The notes: generated by a model not told the origin, from the sequence alone. Positions 51,329 to 61,102 are shown, numbered from the stretch's first letter. The stretch: 64,000 nt of DNA from Massilia sp. KIM (GCF_002007115.1 NZ_MVAD01000001.1:2790001-2854000); one strand, 5' to 3'. A program made the numbers and translations.

Positions 51329-51383
51329 GTTTATTAGTTACGTAGTAACGGGGGATGACGATTTTTCATTCCCTAGGGCAACT

Positions 51384-51389
51384 ATTATA
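51384..51389 (-). promoter_or_regulatory. -10 box of the fliM operon promoter
   Basis: On the minus strand the sequence reads TATAAT, 55 bp before the fliM start. No good -35 is found at 16-18 bp, which suggests activator dependence. Confidence 0.5.
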
Positions 51390-51425
51390 CAGGGATATTA
51401 GCGTACGACACTTTGACATTCTCCT

Positions 51426-51454
51426 TTGATTTCCTACTTGCCGTACGGTAAGAT
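51426..51454 (+). promoter_or_regulatory. Putative sigma70 promoter of the fliE operon
   Basis: TTGATT (51426-51431), a 17-bp spacer and TAAGAT (51449-51454). A leader of about 190 bp separates it from fliE. No sigma54 GG-N10-GC box was found in this divergent region, although lateral systems often use one. Confidence 0.5.
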
Positions 51455-51649
51455 CACACCATCGCATCGCAGCATCAAGGGCCTCTCCCCTCTGGCCCAT
51501 AGAGTGAAACCGAGCCGGAGGAAGCAGAATGAAACGAGCGTTCGTAGCAACGGATTTAACACTTTCGACCCTCATCGACGCTGCAAGCCGACAAAAACAC
51601 GTCACACTTTGTCGTCTCCAAACAACACAGAATCTGAACGGGAACCGCA

Positions 51650-52000
51650 ATGGCATCTGAACTCGCCGGCCTTATCAGGGCTGACCTGGCGCAACTGACC
51701 AACGAAGCAAACCGTCTCGCGATCCAGCCAGCGGCCGATTTCGCGGCCCAGGGCGCTCTCCCGAATGGCGGGGGCAATGCCTTTTCCTTCGCCCAGAGCA
51801 TGAAGAATGCGATCGCCAGCGTGGACGCGGAAGACCGCGCCGCCGGCGAGCGCATGGCCGCCGTCGACGCCGGCAAGAGCGACGACCTGGTCGGCGCCAT
51901 GCTGGCCTCCCAGCAGGCCAGCCTGTCCTTCCAGATGCTGATGCAAGTACGCAACAAAGTCATGGGCGCGGTCGACGAACTGCTCAAGCTCCCGGTCTGA
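51650..52000 (+). CDS. fliE: Flagellar hook-basal body complex protein FliE
   Basis: 116 residues. FSFAQSMKNAIASVDAEDRA and the C-terminal helical FQMLMQVRNKVMGAVDELLK are typical of FliE, which links the MS-ring to the rod. It is first of the long plus-strand flagellar operon, divergent from fliM across about 320 bp. The Shine-Dalgarno sequence is weak. Confidence 0.94.
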   Translation: MASELAGLIRADLAQLTNEANRLAIQPAADFAAQGALPNGGGNAFSFAQSMKNAIASVDAEDRAAGERMAAVDAGKSDDLVGAMLASQQASLSFQMLMQVRNKVMGAVDELLKLPV

Positions 52001-52030
52001 CCCCTTCTTAATAGATAACGAGACCTGCCA

Positions 52031-53773
52031 GTGATCTCTACCCTCAAGTCCGCATTCGGCGGCAAGCTCGCCGCGCCGGCGCTGCCGCCGGCCCTGCGCA
52101 ACAACCTGCCCCTGCTGCTCGGCCTGGCCGTGGCCATCACCGCCGCCGTCATGATGTACCTGTGGCAGGACCAGTCCAGCTACAAGCCGGTGTTCGGCGC
52201 ACGCGAGAAAGTCTCGTCCAGCGACATGATGAGCGTGCTCGAAGCCGAGCAGGTGCCCTACCGCGTCCACCCGGAAAGCGGCCAGGTGCTGGTGCCGGCC
52301 TCCGACCTGGGCCGGGTGCGCATGCTGCTGGCGGCCAAGGGCGTGACCGCCCAGCTGCCCTCGGGCCTGGAACTGATGGACCGCAACGACCCGCTGGGCG
52401 TGTCGCAGTTCGTGCAGGACGTGCGCTTCCGCCGCGGCCTGGAAGGCGAGCTGGCGCAAAGCATCCTGACCCTGGACGCGATCGCCTCGGCGCGCGTGCA
52501 CCTGGCGATCGCCAAGACCAGCTCCTTCGTGTCCGGCGCCGGCGACCAGTCCTCGGCCTCGGTGGTGGTGGCCCTGAAGCCCGGCCGCAGCCTGTCGAAC
52601 GAACAGATCGCCGCGATCGTCAACATGGTGGCCGGCAGCGTGCCGAACCTGGCGCCGACCCGCGTCTCGCTGGTCGACCAGGCCGGCAACTACCTGTCCG
52701 CACGGGTCGACCTGGCCGACGGCTTCGATGGCGCGGGCCAGGGCGGGGGCAGCGACGCCGCCAAGCGCTACACCGACGCGGTGCGCGCCAACGTCAACGA
52801 ACTGCTGGCGCCCATCCTCGGCGCCCACAACTTCAAGGTCAGCGTCACCGCCGACGTCGACAACGACAAGATCGAAGAGACCCAGGAAAAATACGGCGAA
52901 GCGCCCAAGGTCACCAGCGAAGCGATGCGCGAGGAGATGGAGCGCAACCGCATGGCGCTGGGCGTGCCGGGCACCCTGTCGAACCGTCCGCCGCAGCAGG
53001 CCGACCCGGCCGACGCCGCCAACGCCGCCAATGCCGATCCGGCCGCCGCCAAGCCGGACGACGGCAGCGCGCGCAAGAACGCCACCACCCGCCAGTACGC
53101 CTACGACCGCGCGATCACCCAGATCAAGCGCTCGCGCGGCCGCCTCAAGAAGCTGTCGGTGGCGGTGGTGCTGAACAACGCCGTGGCGGCCAACGCCAAG
53201 GCCGGCTACACCCCGGCCGAACTGGCCAACATCGAGAAGATCCTGCGCGGCGGCCTGGGCATCGACGCCGCCCGCGGCGACGTGCTGGCCGTGTCGAGCC
53301 TGAACTTCCCGGCCCCGCCGGCGCCCCAGGAATGGTGGCAGGAGCGCGACAACGTGGTCGACATGACCAGCTGGGGCATCTATGCCCTGGGCGCCCTGCT
53401 CGCCTACTTCCTGCTGGCCCGCCCGCTGCTGCGCGCCGTGACCACCCGCCTGGCGCCCCAGGCCCCGCTGGCCCCGGCCACTCCGGCCCTGGCCGGCATG
53501 CCGGGCGCCGCCGCCGGCCTGCCCGGCGCGGACGGCGCGGTCCCGGCCCTGCCGGCTGGCGCCGCGCCCGCCCTCGGCGCCCCGCAAGGCGCGCCGGTGG
53601 CCGGCGGCCCGGGCGCCATGGTGCCCCTGCTCGAAAACTACGACCTGCCCCCGGCCGGTTCCCCGGTCGACGTCATGGTCGACCACCTGAAAGTCCTGGC
53701 CGGCAAGGAGCCTGAGCGCGTTGCCGAAGTCGTCAAACAATGGGTACAGAAAAAACATGGCCGAACTGAATAA
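52031..53773 (+). CDS. fliF: Flagellar MS-ring protein FliF
   Basis: 580 residues with a GTG start. An N-terminal membrane helix (NLPLLLGLAVAITAAVMMYL), ring-building motifs (SLVDQAGNYLSARVDL; NELLAPILGAHNFKVSVTAD), a second membrane helix (SWGIYALGALLAYFLLA) and a cytoplasmic C-terminus that binds FliG (VDVMVDHLKVLAGKEPERVA). An Ala/Asp-rich insert at about 315-345 is loop. Its end overlaps fliG by 17 bp. Confidence 0.96.
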   Translation: MISTLKSAFGGKLAAPALPPALRNNLPLLLGLAVAITAAVMMYLWQDQSSYKPVFGAREKVSSSDMMSVLEAEQVPYRVHPESGQVLVPASDLGRVRMLLAAKGVTAQLPSGLELMDRNDPLGVSQFVQDVRFRRGLEGELAQSILTLDAIASARVHLAIAKTSSFVSGAGDQSSASVVVALKPGRSLSNEQIAAIVNMVAGSVPNLAPTRVSLVDQAGNYLSARVDLADGFDGAGQGGGSDAAKRYTDAVRANVNELLAPILGAHNFKVSVTADVDNDKIEETQEKYGEAPKVTSEAMREEMERNRMALGVPGTLSNRPPQQADPADAANAANADPAAAKPDDGSARKNATTRQYAYDRAITQIKRSRGRLKKLSVAVVLNNAVAANAKAGYTPAELANIEKILRGGLGIDAARGDVLAVSSLNFPAPPAPQEWWQERDNVVDMTSWGIYALGALLAYFLLARPLLRAVTTRLAPQAPLAPATPALAGMPGAAAGLPGADGAVPALPAGAAPALGAPQGAPVAGGPGAMVPLLENYDLPPAGSPVDVMVDHLKVLAGKEPERVAEVVKQWVQKKHGRTE

Positions 53774-54782
53774 CTTCGATGGCGCCGAAGCCACGGTCCT
53801 GAGCCCGGTCGAACAGGCCGCCATCGTGCTGCTGTCGATCGGCGAGGAAGGCGCGGCCGCGGTGCTGCGCTGCCTCGAGCGCGACGAACTGCTGGAGCTG
53901 ACCCAGGTGATGTCGCGCATGAGCGGCATGAAGGTCGACACCGTCAAGACCGCGATCCAGAACTTCTTCGACGACTATCGCCAACAGAGCGGCCTGCACG
54001 GCGCCTCGCGTTCCTACCTCAAGCGCTCGCTCGACCTGGCGCTGGGCAGCGACATCGCCAACAGCGTGCTGAACACGATCTATGGCGACGCCATCCGCCC
54101 GATGATGGCGCGCCTGCAGTACGCCTCGCCGAAGTGGCTGGCCGAGTTCATCTCGTCCGAGCACGTGCAGATGCAGGCCGTGTTCCTGGCCTTCCTGCCG
54201 CCGGCCCTGGCCTCGCAGATCCTGGAGGCCCTGCCCCAGGAAGGCCGCGAGATCGTGCTGCTGAACATGGCGCGCCTGGACGAGATCGACCGCGACGTGC
54301 TGAACGAACTGGAAGACCTGGTGGGCCGCTGCATGTCCGCGCTCGACACCCAGAGCGCCAGCGTGGAAGGCGTGCGCCAGGTGGCCGAGATCCTCAACCG
54401 CCTGCAGGACAACCGCGCCGGCATGGTCGAGCTGCTGCGCGCCCATGATCCGGAAGTGGTGTCCCAGATCGAGATGTCGATGTACGACTTCTTCATCCTG
54501 TCGCGCCAGACCGAGCAGGTCATCACCCGCCTGCTCGACGAAGTGCCGCTCGAGCAGTGGGCGATCGCGCTCAAGGGCGCCGAGCCGGCCCTGCGCGACG
54601 CCATCCTGACCGCGATGCCGCGCCGCCAGGCCCAGAGCTTCGAGGACCTGATGCGCCGTTCCGGCCCGGTGCCGATGTCGCGCATCGAGCAGACCCGGCG
54701 CGAGATCATGGTCACCGTCAAGCAGCTCGCCGACGCCGGCGAGATCGACATCCAGCTGTTCGCCGAGGCGACCGCGGAATGA
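53757..54782 (+). CDS. fliG: Flagellar motor switch protein FliG
   Basis: 341 residues. N-terminal SPVEQAAIVLLSIGEEGAAA, middle SPKWLAEFISSEHVQMQAVF (EHPQ-like) and the torque-generating C-terminal charged helix region (SRQTEQVITRLLDEVPLEQW, MPRRQAQSFEDLMRRSGPVP). It couples stator force to the rotor. The start at 53757 (MAELNNFDGA) is preferred to the ATG at 53721, which lies deep in fliF. It overlaps fliH by 3 bp (ATGA). Confidence 0.95.
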   Translation: MAELNNFDGAEATVLSPVEQAAIVLLSIGEEGAAAVLRCLERDELLELTQVMSRMSGMKVDTVKTAIQNFFDDYRQQSGLHGASRSYLKRSLDLALGSDIANSVLNTIYGDAIRPMMARLQYASPKWLAEFISSEHVQMQAVFLAFLPPALASQILEALPQEGREIVLLNMARLDEIDRDVLNELEDLVGRCMSALDTQSASVEGVRQVAEILNRLQDNRAGMVELLRAHDPEVVSQIEMSMYDFFILSRQTEQVITRLLDEVPLEQWAIALKGAEPALRDAILTAMPRRQAQSFEDLMRRSGPVPMSRIEQTRREIMVTVKQLADAGEIDIQLFAEATAE

Positions 54783-55471
54783 AGCAGTTCCGGCCTTATC
54801 ACTTCCCGCCGCTGCACCAGTTCACCAGCGCCCTGCCCAAGGGCGCAGGGACTGGCGGCGGCGCCGGCTCGCCCGAGGAATGGCAGGCGGCGCTGGCCGA
54901 CGGCTATCGCCAGGGCCAGCGCGAAGGCTATGAGGCGGGCCTGGACCAGGGCCGCGCCGACGGCTTCCCGGTCGGCCAGGCCGAGGGCCTGCAGCGCGGC
55001 GTCGAGGAAGGCCGCGCCATGGCGCTGGAAGGGCTGGAGCAGCTCGGCCGGCCGGTCGACGCCATGCTCAAGAGCCTGAAGAAACTCAAGACCGAGATGC
55101 GCGCCGCCCAGCGCAAGGAAGTCGTGGACCTGGTCGGCAAGATCGCGCGCCAGGTGATCCGCGCCGAACTGGCCCTGCAGCCGGTCCAGCTCCTGACCCT
55201 GGTCGAGGAAGCCCTGGCCGTGATGCCGCCTTCGCGCGAGCAGGTCGAGGTCTTCCTCAATCCGGAAGAGCTGCGCCGCGTGATGGAACTGGATCCCAAG
55301 CGCGCCAAGAAATGGACCCTGCTGCCCGACCCCGAGCTCGAGCCGGGCGAATGCCGCGTGCGCTCCGGCGACCATGAGGTCGACGCCGGCTGCCAGGGCC
55401 GCCTGACGGCGGTGATGGACCAGGTGCGCGACCAGCTGCTGGTCGACGAGGAAGAGGAGGAGGAAGCGTGA
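54779..55471 (+). CDS. fliH: Flagellar assembly protein FliH
   Basis: 230 residues. It has the Gly-rich GxxxG helix repeat typical of FliH (GYRQGQREGYEAGLDQG, residues ~41-57 and onward), then the FliI-binding C-terminal domain (EVVDLVGKIARQVIRAELAL). It regulates the export ATPase. The last residues are a run of Glu. The start codon overlaps the fliG stop, and the stop overlaps the GTG start of fliI. Confidence 0.92.
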   Translation: MKQFRPYHFPPLHQFTSALPKGAGTGGGAGSPEEWQAALADGYRQGQREGYEAGLDQGRADGFPVGQAEGLQRGVEEGRAMALEGLEQLGRPVDAMLKSLKKLKTEMRAAQRKEVVDLVGKIARQVIRAELALQPVQLLTLVEEALAVMPPSREQVEVFLNPEELRRVMELDPKRAKKWTLLPDPELEPGECRVRSGDHEVDAGCQGRLTAVMDQVRDQLLVDEEEEEEA

Positions 55472-56784
55472 CCGCCCTCGCCCAGCGCCTGCGTTCGGTC
55501 GAACTCGGCGCCGTCCCGGTCGCCACGCCCACCGGCCGCCTGGTCGGCGCCCAGGGCCTGCTGCTCGAATCGAGCGGCTGCCGCCTGCACACCGGCCAGC
55601 GCTGCCGCATCGAGACCGTCGACGGCGGCTGGCTGGACGCCCAGGTGGTGGGCTTTCGCGAAAAGATCTCCTACCTGATGCCGTTCAAGAAGGCCAGTGG
55701 CCTGGTGACCGGCGCGCGCGTGATCCCTAGCCAGGAAAAGAGCGACCTGATGATCGGGCCGTCCTGGCTGGGCCGCATGGTCAACGGCCTGGGCGAGCCG
55801 ATCGACGGCCTGGGCAAGCTGGGCGGCGACCAGCCGCTCTCGCCCACCCCGCCGCGCGTCAATCCGCTGCGCAAGGCCCCGGTCGAGGAACCGCTGGACG
55901 TCGGCGTGCGCGCGATCAACGCCATGCTCACCATCGGCAAGGGCCAGCGCGTCGGCCTGATGGCCGGCTCCGGCGTCGGCAAGTCGGTGCTGCTGGGCCT
56001 GATCACCCGCCAGACCGTGGCCGACGTGATCGTGGTCGGCCTGATCGGCGAGCGTAACCGCGAGGTGCGCGAATTCGTCGAGAAGTCGCTCGGCGCGGAT
56101 GGCTTGAAACGCGCGGTGCTGGTGGTGGCCCCGGCCGACGAATCGCCCCTGATGCGGGTGATGGCGACCGAGATGTGCCACGCCGTCGCCGCCCACTTCC
56201 GCGACCGCGGCCAGAACGTGCTGCTGCTGTGCGATTCCCTGACCCGCTACGCGATGGCGCTGCGCGAAGTCGCGCTCTCGCTGGGCGAGCCGCCGGCCAC
56301 GCGCGGCTACCCGCCCTCGGTGTTCTCGAACCTGCCGCAGCTGGTGGAATCGGCCGGCAACGGCGAGAACCCGAAAGGCAGCATGAGCGCCATCTACACG
56401 GTGCTGGCCGAAGGCGACGACCAGCAGGACCCGGTGGTCGATTCGGCGCGCGCGATCCTGGACGGCCACATCGTGCTGACCCGCGAGCTGGCCGAGCGCG
56501 GCCACTATCCGGCGATCGACGTGGCCCAGTCGATCTCGCGCTGCATGGCCCAGGTGGTCAGCCCCGAGCATTCGCTGGCCGCGCGCAAGCTCAAGGCCGC
56601 GATGGCGCGCCACGCGCGGGTGCGCGACCTGATCCCCCTCGGCGCCTACGTGCCGGGGGCCGATCCCGAGACCGACCGCGCGGTGCGCCTGCAGCCCCAG
56701 ATCGAGGCCTTCCTGTGCCAGGGCACGCGCGAGGAAGCGCCGCTCACCGGCTGCGTCGACCAATTGAAAGCGATGATGGCATGA
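55468..56784 (+). CDS. fliI: Flagellum-specific ATPase FliI
   Basis: 438 residues with a GTG start. Walker A AGSGVGKS at 166-173, Walker B in VLLLCDSL (Asp ~256), the GERNREVREFVE loop and YPPSVFSNLPQLVESAGNG. It forms the hexameric F1-like ATPase that prepares export substrates with FliH and FliJ. It is coupled on both sides by ATGA/GTGA overlaps. Confidence 0.97.
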   Translation: MTALAQRLRSVELGAVPVATPTGRLVGAQGLLLESSGCRLHTGQRCRIETVDGGWLDAQVVGFREKISYLMPFKKASGLVTGARVIPSQEKSDLMIGPSWLGRMVNGLGEPIDGLGKLGGDQPLSPTPPRVNPLRKAPVEEPLDVGVRAINAMLTIGKGQRVGLMAGSGVGKSVLLGLITRQTVADVIVVGLIGERNREVREFVEKSLGADGLKRAVLVVAPADESPLMRVMATEMCHAVAAHFRDRGQNVLLLCDSLTRYAMALREVALSLGEPPATRGYPPSVFSNLPQLVESAGNGENPKGSMSAIYTVLAEGDDQQDPVVDSARAILDGHIVLTRELAERGHYPAIDVAQSISRCMAQVVSPEHSLAARKLKAAMARHARVRDLIPLGAYVPGADPETDRAVRLQPQIEAFLCQGTREEAPLTGCVDQLKAMMA

Positions 56785-57242
56785 GCGCGAACGAGACCCG
56801 GCAGAACATGATCGCCAGCCTGGGCACCATGGTGCAGCTGCGCAGCACCGAGGTCGACCGCCTGCAGGCCGACCTGGCGAGCCAGGAAGCGACGCGCACG
56901 CGCTACCAGAACAACCTGGCGCGCCTGGCTGCGCTGGCCGAGGGCAGCGGCGCCTCCGGCAGCCTGGCCCGGGGCAATGCGCTGGCGCTGGCCCTGAACT
57001 GCGGCGCCTACAAGCAGAACGTGCTGGCCATGGCCGACGCCCACCGCGTCGACCTGCAGCTGCACGAAGCCAACATGGCCGTCGCCCAGCGCAAGCTGAG
57101 CGAGGCCTGGACCCGACGCGAACTGCTGGGCAAGGTGCTCGAGCAGAAGCAGGAACTGGTCGCACGCGACCAGGAACGCGCGCTGCGCAAGCGCGAGGAC
57201 GACATCGCCACCCAATCCTGGATGGCAGGACGGGCGGCGTAA
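56781..57242 (+). CDS. fliJ: Flagellar export protein FliJ
   Basis: 153 residues, almost entirely coiled coil (STEVDRLQADLASQEATRTR, LGKVLEQKQELVARDQERAL), which fits the FliI central stalk protein FliJ. The C-terminus has conserved-type KREDDIATQSWM. Its start overlaps the fliI stop (ATGA). Confidence 0.85.
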   Translation: MSANETRQNMIASLGTMVQLRSTEVDRLQADLASQEATRTRYQNNLARLAALAEGSGASGSLARGNALALALNCGAYKQNVLAMADAHRVDLQLHEANMAVAQRKLSEAWTRRELLGKVLEQKQELVARDQERALRKREDDIATQSWMAGRAA

Positions 57243-57269
57243 GCCGCAGGACACGACAAGGAGAACGAC

Positions 57270-58694
57270 ATGGCAACGGCAATCACCGCACCCACCTACG
57301 ACCCGACCACCACCGCGCAGGCGCTGGCCGAGAAGTACGTGCTGGCGCGCCAGCAGATCCTGGATGCCCAGGGCAAGCAGGCGAGCGCCACCGAAGCGGC
57401 GCTCAACCAGCTGAGCTCGGCCATGAGCGCCTTCCAGACCAGCCTGGCCGCCCTGACCGGCATCGGCAAGACCGTGTACGCCCAGTCGGCGACCTTCAGC
57501 GACACCGCCATCGGCAGCGCCACCGCCTCCCCCAGCGCCGTCGCCGGCAGCTATTCCTTCTTCGTCAAGCAGGTGGCCACCGCCAGCCAGGTGTCCTTCA
57601 CCGGTCTGACCGACAACGCCGGCGTGAGCGGCGACCTGAAGATCAACATGGGCGGCAACCCGGCCTTCACGGTCAACCTGGCGTCTGCCGACACCGACGC
57701 CAACGGGACCCTGTCGCCGCGCGAGCTGGCGGCCGCGATCAACGGCGCCACCGGCAACAACTCGAAGATCACGGCTTCGATCGTCACCACCGGCGGCACC
57801 TCGGAACTGGTGCTGACCTCCAAGGACACCGGCGCCAACACCGCGATCACGATCGACACCAGCGCGGTCAGCGTGTCCAACGATCCGGACACCGGCAACC
57901 CGCGCACCTGGAGCCTGATCCAGGCCAACGCCGACCCGGCGCGCCGCCGCACCCTAGTGGCGGCCCAGGACGCCATCATCCACGTCGGCAGCGAAGGCGG
58001 CACCCAGATCAGCCAGGCCAGCAACACCTTCACCGCCGTCGACGGCGTCAAGATGAGCTTCACCAAGGCCCAGGCCAGCGGCAGCGCCCCGGTCACCCTG
58101 ACCGTCGGCGCCGACAACGCCGGCACCACCGCCAACGTCCAGGCCTTCGTCGACGCCTTCAACAAGCTCAAGGGGGTCCTGAACAAGCTGACCGACCCGG
58201 GCGACCCGTCCAAGAACGTGGCTGGCGGCGTCTTCGCCCACGACGGCGGCATCCGCGCCCTGAACGAGCGCCTCAATGGCCTGCTGCGTCCGACCGGCGG
58301 CGATTCGCTGGCCAGCTTCGGCATCATCGGCACCCGCGAAGGCACGCTCGAACTGAACTCGACCCGCCTGCTGAGCCAGCTGGCGCTCAAGCCCACCGGC
58401 CTCGACACCCTGATCGGCAGCAGCTCGGCCACCACCCCGACCGGCATCGCCGGCGCGCTCGACAAGTACCTCAAGACCTGGAGCAACAGCGTCGACGGCC
58501 AGATCAAGCAGCGCAAGGAAGCGACCAGCAAGCTGCAGTCCGAGCTCTCCAACCGCCAGGTGCGTCTGGACGACCAGTACGAATCGGCGCGCAAGCGCTA
58601 CCTGGCCCAATTCACCCAGCTGCAGACCATGCAGGGCCTCATGAACCACAACGTCACCCTGTTCGACGCCCTGTTCAGCAACAGCAAAGACTGA
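57270..58694 (+). CDS. fliD: Flagellar filament cap protein FliD
   Basis: 474 residues. The N-terminal region (YDPTTTAQALAEKYVLARQQ), the middle repeats with NLASADTDANGTLSPRELAA, and the C-terminal coiled region (DGQIKQRKEATSKLQSELSN, AQFTQLQTMQGLMNHN) are typical. It caps the growing filament. The first residues after fliJ have a GGAGA ribosome site. In lateral systems this gene is lafB. Confidence 0.9.
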   Translation: MATAITAPTYDPTTTAQALAEKYVLARQQILDAQGKQASATEAALNQLSSAMSAFQTSLAALTGIGKTVYAQSATFSDTAIGSATASPSAVAGSYSFFVKQVATASQVSFTGLTDNAGVSGDLKINMGGNPAFTVNLASADTDANGTLSPRELAAAINGATGNNSKITASIVTTGGTSELVLTSKDTGANTAITIDTSAVSVSNDPDTGNPRTWSLIQANADPARRRTLVAAQDAIIHVGSEGGTQISQASNTFTAVDGVKMSFTKAQASGSAPVTLTVGADNAGTTANVQAFVDAFNKLKGVLNKLTDPGDPSKNVAGGVFAHDGGIRALNERLNGLLRPTGGDSLASFGIIGTREGTLELNSTRLLSQLALKPTGLDTLIGSSSATTPTGIAGALDKYLKTWSNSVDGQIKQRKEATSKLQSELSNRQVRLDDQYESARKRYLAQFTQLQTMQGLMNHNVTLFDALFSNSKD

Positions 58695-58705
58695 AGAGAA
58701 CACCC

Positions 58706-59095
58706 ATGTCCTATCAAGAAGCCTACGGCAGCTATCACGCCGTCAACCTGGACGCGCAGACTTCGCGCGCGTCTCCGGTGGAACTGGTCCTGCTGCTCAC
58801 CGACGGCCTGCTCGACGAGCTGGCCCGCGCCAGGGCCCACATCGTGGCCAGGCGCTACGAGCAGAAGGCCGCGAGCATCGACAAATGCGTCCAGATCATC
58901 AACGGCCTGTCGAGCTCCCTCGACTTCGACCAGGGCGGCGAGACCGTCGCCAACCTGGCGCGCATCTATGATTTCTGCGCCACCCACCTGCAGGGCGCGG
59001 GTATCAAGCTCGACCCCGACATGGTGGACGAGGTGATCCGCATCCTGAGCACCATCCGCCAGGGCTGGAAAGGCGTCCAGGAACGCAATGGCTAG
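58706..59095 (+). CDS. fliS: Flagellin export chaperone FliS
   Basis: 129 residues. YQEAYGSYHAVNLDAQTSRA is the FliS opening, with SPVELVLLLTDGLLDELARA, IINGLSSSLDFDQGGETVAN and IRILSTIRQGWKGV. It prevents premature flagellin polymerisation and delivers flagellin to FlhA. It overlaps the next gene by 8 bp. Confidence 0.95.
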   Translation: MSYQEAYGSYHAVNLDAQTSRASPVELVLLLTDGLLDELARARAHIVARRYEQKAASIDKCVQIINGLSSSLDFDQGGETVANLARIYDFCATHLQGAGIKLDPDMVDEVIRILSTIRQGWKGVQERNG

Positions 59096-59399
59096 GACCC
59101 GCGCCATCGACGGCCTGGCGGCCAGCCTGCAGGGCGCCGCCGCCCGCGCCGACTGGGACGGCCTGCACGCCGCCCTGCGCGAACTCGGTCCGCGCCTGGA
59201 GGCGCTGGCCGGCTCCGGTCCCTGGAGCGCCAGCGAGCGCGCCGCCCTGGCCCGCCTGCGCGAGGCGCACGAGCGCGCCCGCGCCGGGGTCGACGGCGCC
59301 GCCCTGCAGGTCCAGGCCAGCCTGAGCGACATGGCCGACAACAAGGAAGGCTGGATGGCCTACGCCCTCGCGGGCGAACCCGAACCCGAACAGAACTGA
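59088..59399 (+). CDS. FliT/LafX-like flagellar chaperone
   Basis: 103 residues, all helical (ASLQGAAARADWDGLHAALR, ERAALARLREAHERARAG), without a recognised strict motif. Its position between fliS and fliK matches lafX of lateral systems or fliT, the FliD chaperone. The start overlaps fliS. It ends one base before fliK. Confidence 0.7.
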   Translation: MARTRAIDGLAASLQGAAARADWDGLHAALRELGPRLEALAGSGPWSASERAALARLREAHERARAGVDGAALQVQASLSDMADNKEGWMAYALAGEPEPEQN

Positions 59400-59400
59400 C

Positions 59401-60597
59401 ATGCAGATTTCAATGAACAGCGCCTTTACCGCAAGTCCGGCCGCCGCCGACAATCCGGCGCTCGCCGCCGTTCCGGGCGAGTTACCGGCAACGTTCCCGG
59501 TCACGGTCCCGGTCCCGGGCACGGTCACGGACGCCGCCGCCCAGGCGCCGGTGTTCGCCTTCGAGCAGTGGCTGGGACTCGAGCAGCCGCCCGTGGACGC
59601 CACGGTCCCGGCCGAGACCGGGCTGCCTTCCGGTGAACAGGCCACCCCGGCGCCCGAGGGCGCCGACACGGCGTCCAGCGGCGCCGAGCCCCTGCTGGCG
59701 GCCATGGCGCTGCCCCTGAATCCGGCTTCGCTGCCGGCCATGATGATGGCGATGCCGGGCGCGGCCCGCAATGCCGCGACCGGCCAGGACGTCGCCGCGC
59801 AGGCCGCCGAGGCCGGAACCGGTACCGCAAGCGGTACCGCAACCGGCGCCGCCGTGCCGGCCGCCGCCGCGCCGCAGCCGCAAGCCGCCCTGCCGCAAGG
59901 CGGCGCGCTGCCCTTCCCGGCCGCGCTTGCGGCCGCCATGCCGCAGCCGGCGTCCTCCGCCCAGCCGGCGCCGGACAGCGCTCCCGCCGCCCCTGCCGCC
60001 CAAGCCAACCAAGTGGCCGCCGCGCCGGCCGCCGCCCTCGCGCGCGACGCCCAGGCCGCCCCCGACGGCGCCGCCGGCGCCCCGTCCTGGCAGGTGAACG
60101 CGCCCGCCGCACCGGCCGCCCCGCGCGCCGAAAGCAGCGTGACCCTGGCCGGCCCGCCCACCGCCTGGCGCCAGACCCTCCAGGAAGCCCTGGGCGAGCG
60201 CCTCAACCTGCAGGTCGGCCGCGGCATGGAGCAGGCCACCATCCGCCTCGAGCCGCCGATGCTGGGCCGGATCGAGATCGCGATCCGCCACGCCGCCGGC
60301 AGCCTGGAAGTGAACATCACCGCCACCCATGCCGAGGTGCTGCGCCAGCTGAACACCGTCAGCGACAACCTGCGCAACGACCTGGCCGGACGCCAGTTCA
60401 GCGAGGTCTCGGTCAACGTCGCCGCGGCGCCGCGCGCCGCCGCCAACGCCCAGGCCGGCGGCCAGGCCGGCGCCGACTCCCAGGGCCGCGGCCGCCAGCC
60501 GGGCCAGGAGCAGGACGAGCGCACGCCCGGCCAGGCCCTGGCCGAGGCCAACGCCGCGCGCAAGGACAAGCCTTTTTCACTGAATGGTCGCAGCTAA
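59401..60597 (+). CDS. fliK: Flagellar hook-length control protein FliK
   Basis: 398 residues: a long Ala/Pro/Thr-rich disordered region (about 1-250) typical of the ruler, then the folded FliK_C domain (RLNLQVGRGMEQATIRLEPP, GRIEIAIRHAAGSLEVNITA, LRNDLAGRQFSEVSVNVAA). It measures the hook and triggers the FlhB switch. It corresponds to lafE in lateral loci. Confidence 0.88.
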   Translation: MQISMNSAFTASPAAADNPALAAVPGELPATFPVTVPVPGTVTDAAAQAPVFAFEQWLGLEQPPVDATVPAETGLPSGEQATPAPEGADTASSGAEPLLAAMALPLNPASLPAMMMAMPGAARNAATGQDVAAQAAEAGTGTASGTATGAAVPAAAAPQPQAALPQGGALPFPAALAAAMPQPASSAQPAPDSAPAAPAAQANQVAAAPAAALARDAQAAPDGAAGAPSWQVNAPAAPAAPRAESSVTLAGPPTAWRQTLQEALGERLNLQVGRGMEQATIRLEPPMLGRIEIAIRHAAGSLEVNITATHAEVLRQLNTVSDNLRNDLAGRQFSEVSVNVAAAPRAAANAQAGGQAGADSQGRGRQPGQEQDERTPGQALAEANAARKDKPFSLNGRS

Positions 60598-60622
60598 GCG
60601 CCACCGGACGCCACGAGCCCCT

Positions 60623-61078
60623 ATGAAAGCCAAACTGATCATCGCATTCGCCGGCGTCGCGCTGGCCGCCGCCGCCGCCGCGGGCGGCGCCATGTGGTAC
60701 CTGAGCCCGGCCCCGGCCGGAACCGCCGCCGCCGAACAAAAACCCGCGCCGGAGAAGAAGCTCACCAAGTACGTCACCCTCGACAAGGTGATCGTCATGC
60801 TGCGCCGCGCGCCCAACGAGCAGGCCGCCCACTACCTGTCGGTCGACCTGGTGCTGGCCACCACGCCCGAGCTGGAAAAGGAAACCAAGGAGCACCTGCC
60901 GCTGCTGCGCAGCGTGGCGGTCGCGGCCCTGTCGCCGCGCACCCTGTCGGAAGCGTCCGCCATGACCGTGGACCAGTACGCCGAGCAGCTGAACAAGACC
61001 TTCGACGCCGCCTATGCCAAGGAAAACCACATCAAGCCGTTTTCCGAAGTCATGATCGGCAAGCTGATCATCGAGTGA
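60623..61078 (+). CDS. fliL: Flagellar basal body-associated protein FliL
   Basis: 151 residues. A single N-terminal membrane helix (LIIAFAGVALAAAAAAGGAM), a Pro/Glu linker, then the periplasmic FliL domain (KYVTLDKVIVMLRRAPNEQA, YLSVDLVLATTPELEKETKE) ending IGKLIIE. It supports stators under load. The start at 60623 (MKAKLII) is chosen because the helix follows directly; the frame is open to 60584. Confidence 0.88.
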   Translation: MKAKLIIAFAGVALAAAAAAGGAMWYLSPAPAGTAAAEQKPAPEKKLTKYVTLDKVIVMLRRAPNEQAAHYLSVDLVLATTPELEKETKEHLPLLRSVAVAALSPRTLSEASAMTVDQYAEQLNKTFDAAYAKENHIKPFSEVMIGKLIIE

Positions 61079-61102
61079 GCACGCCAGCACACGAGGACCG
61101 AC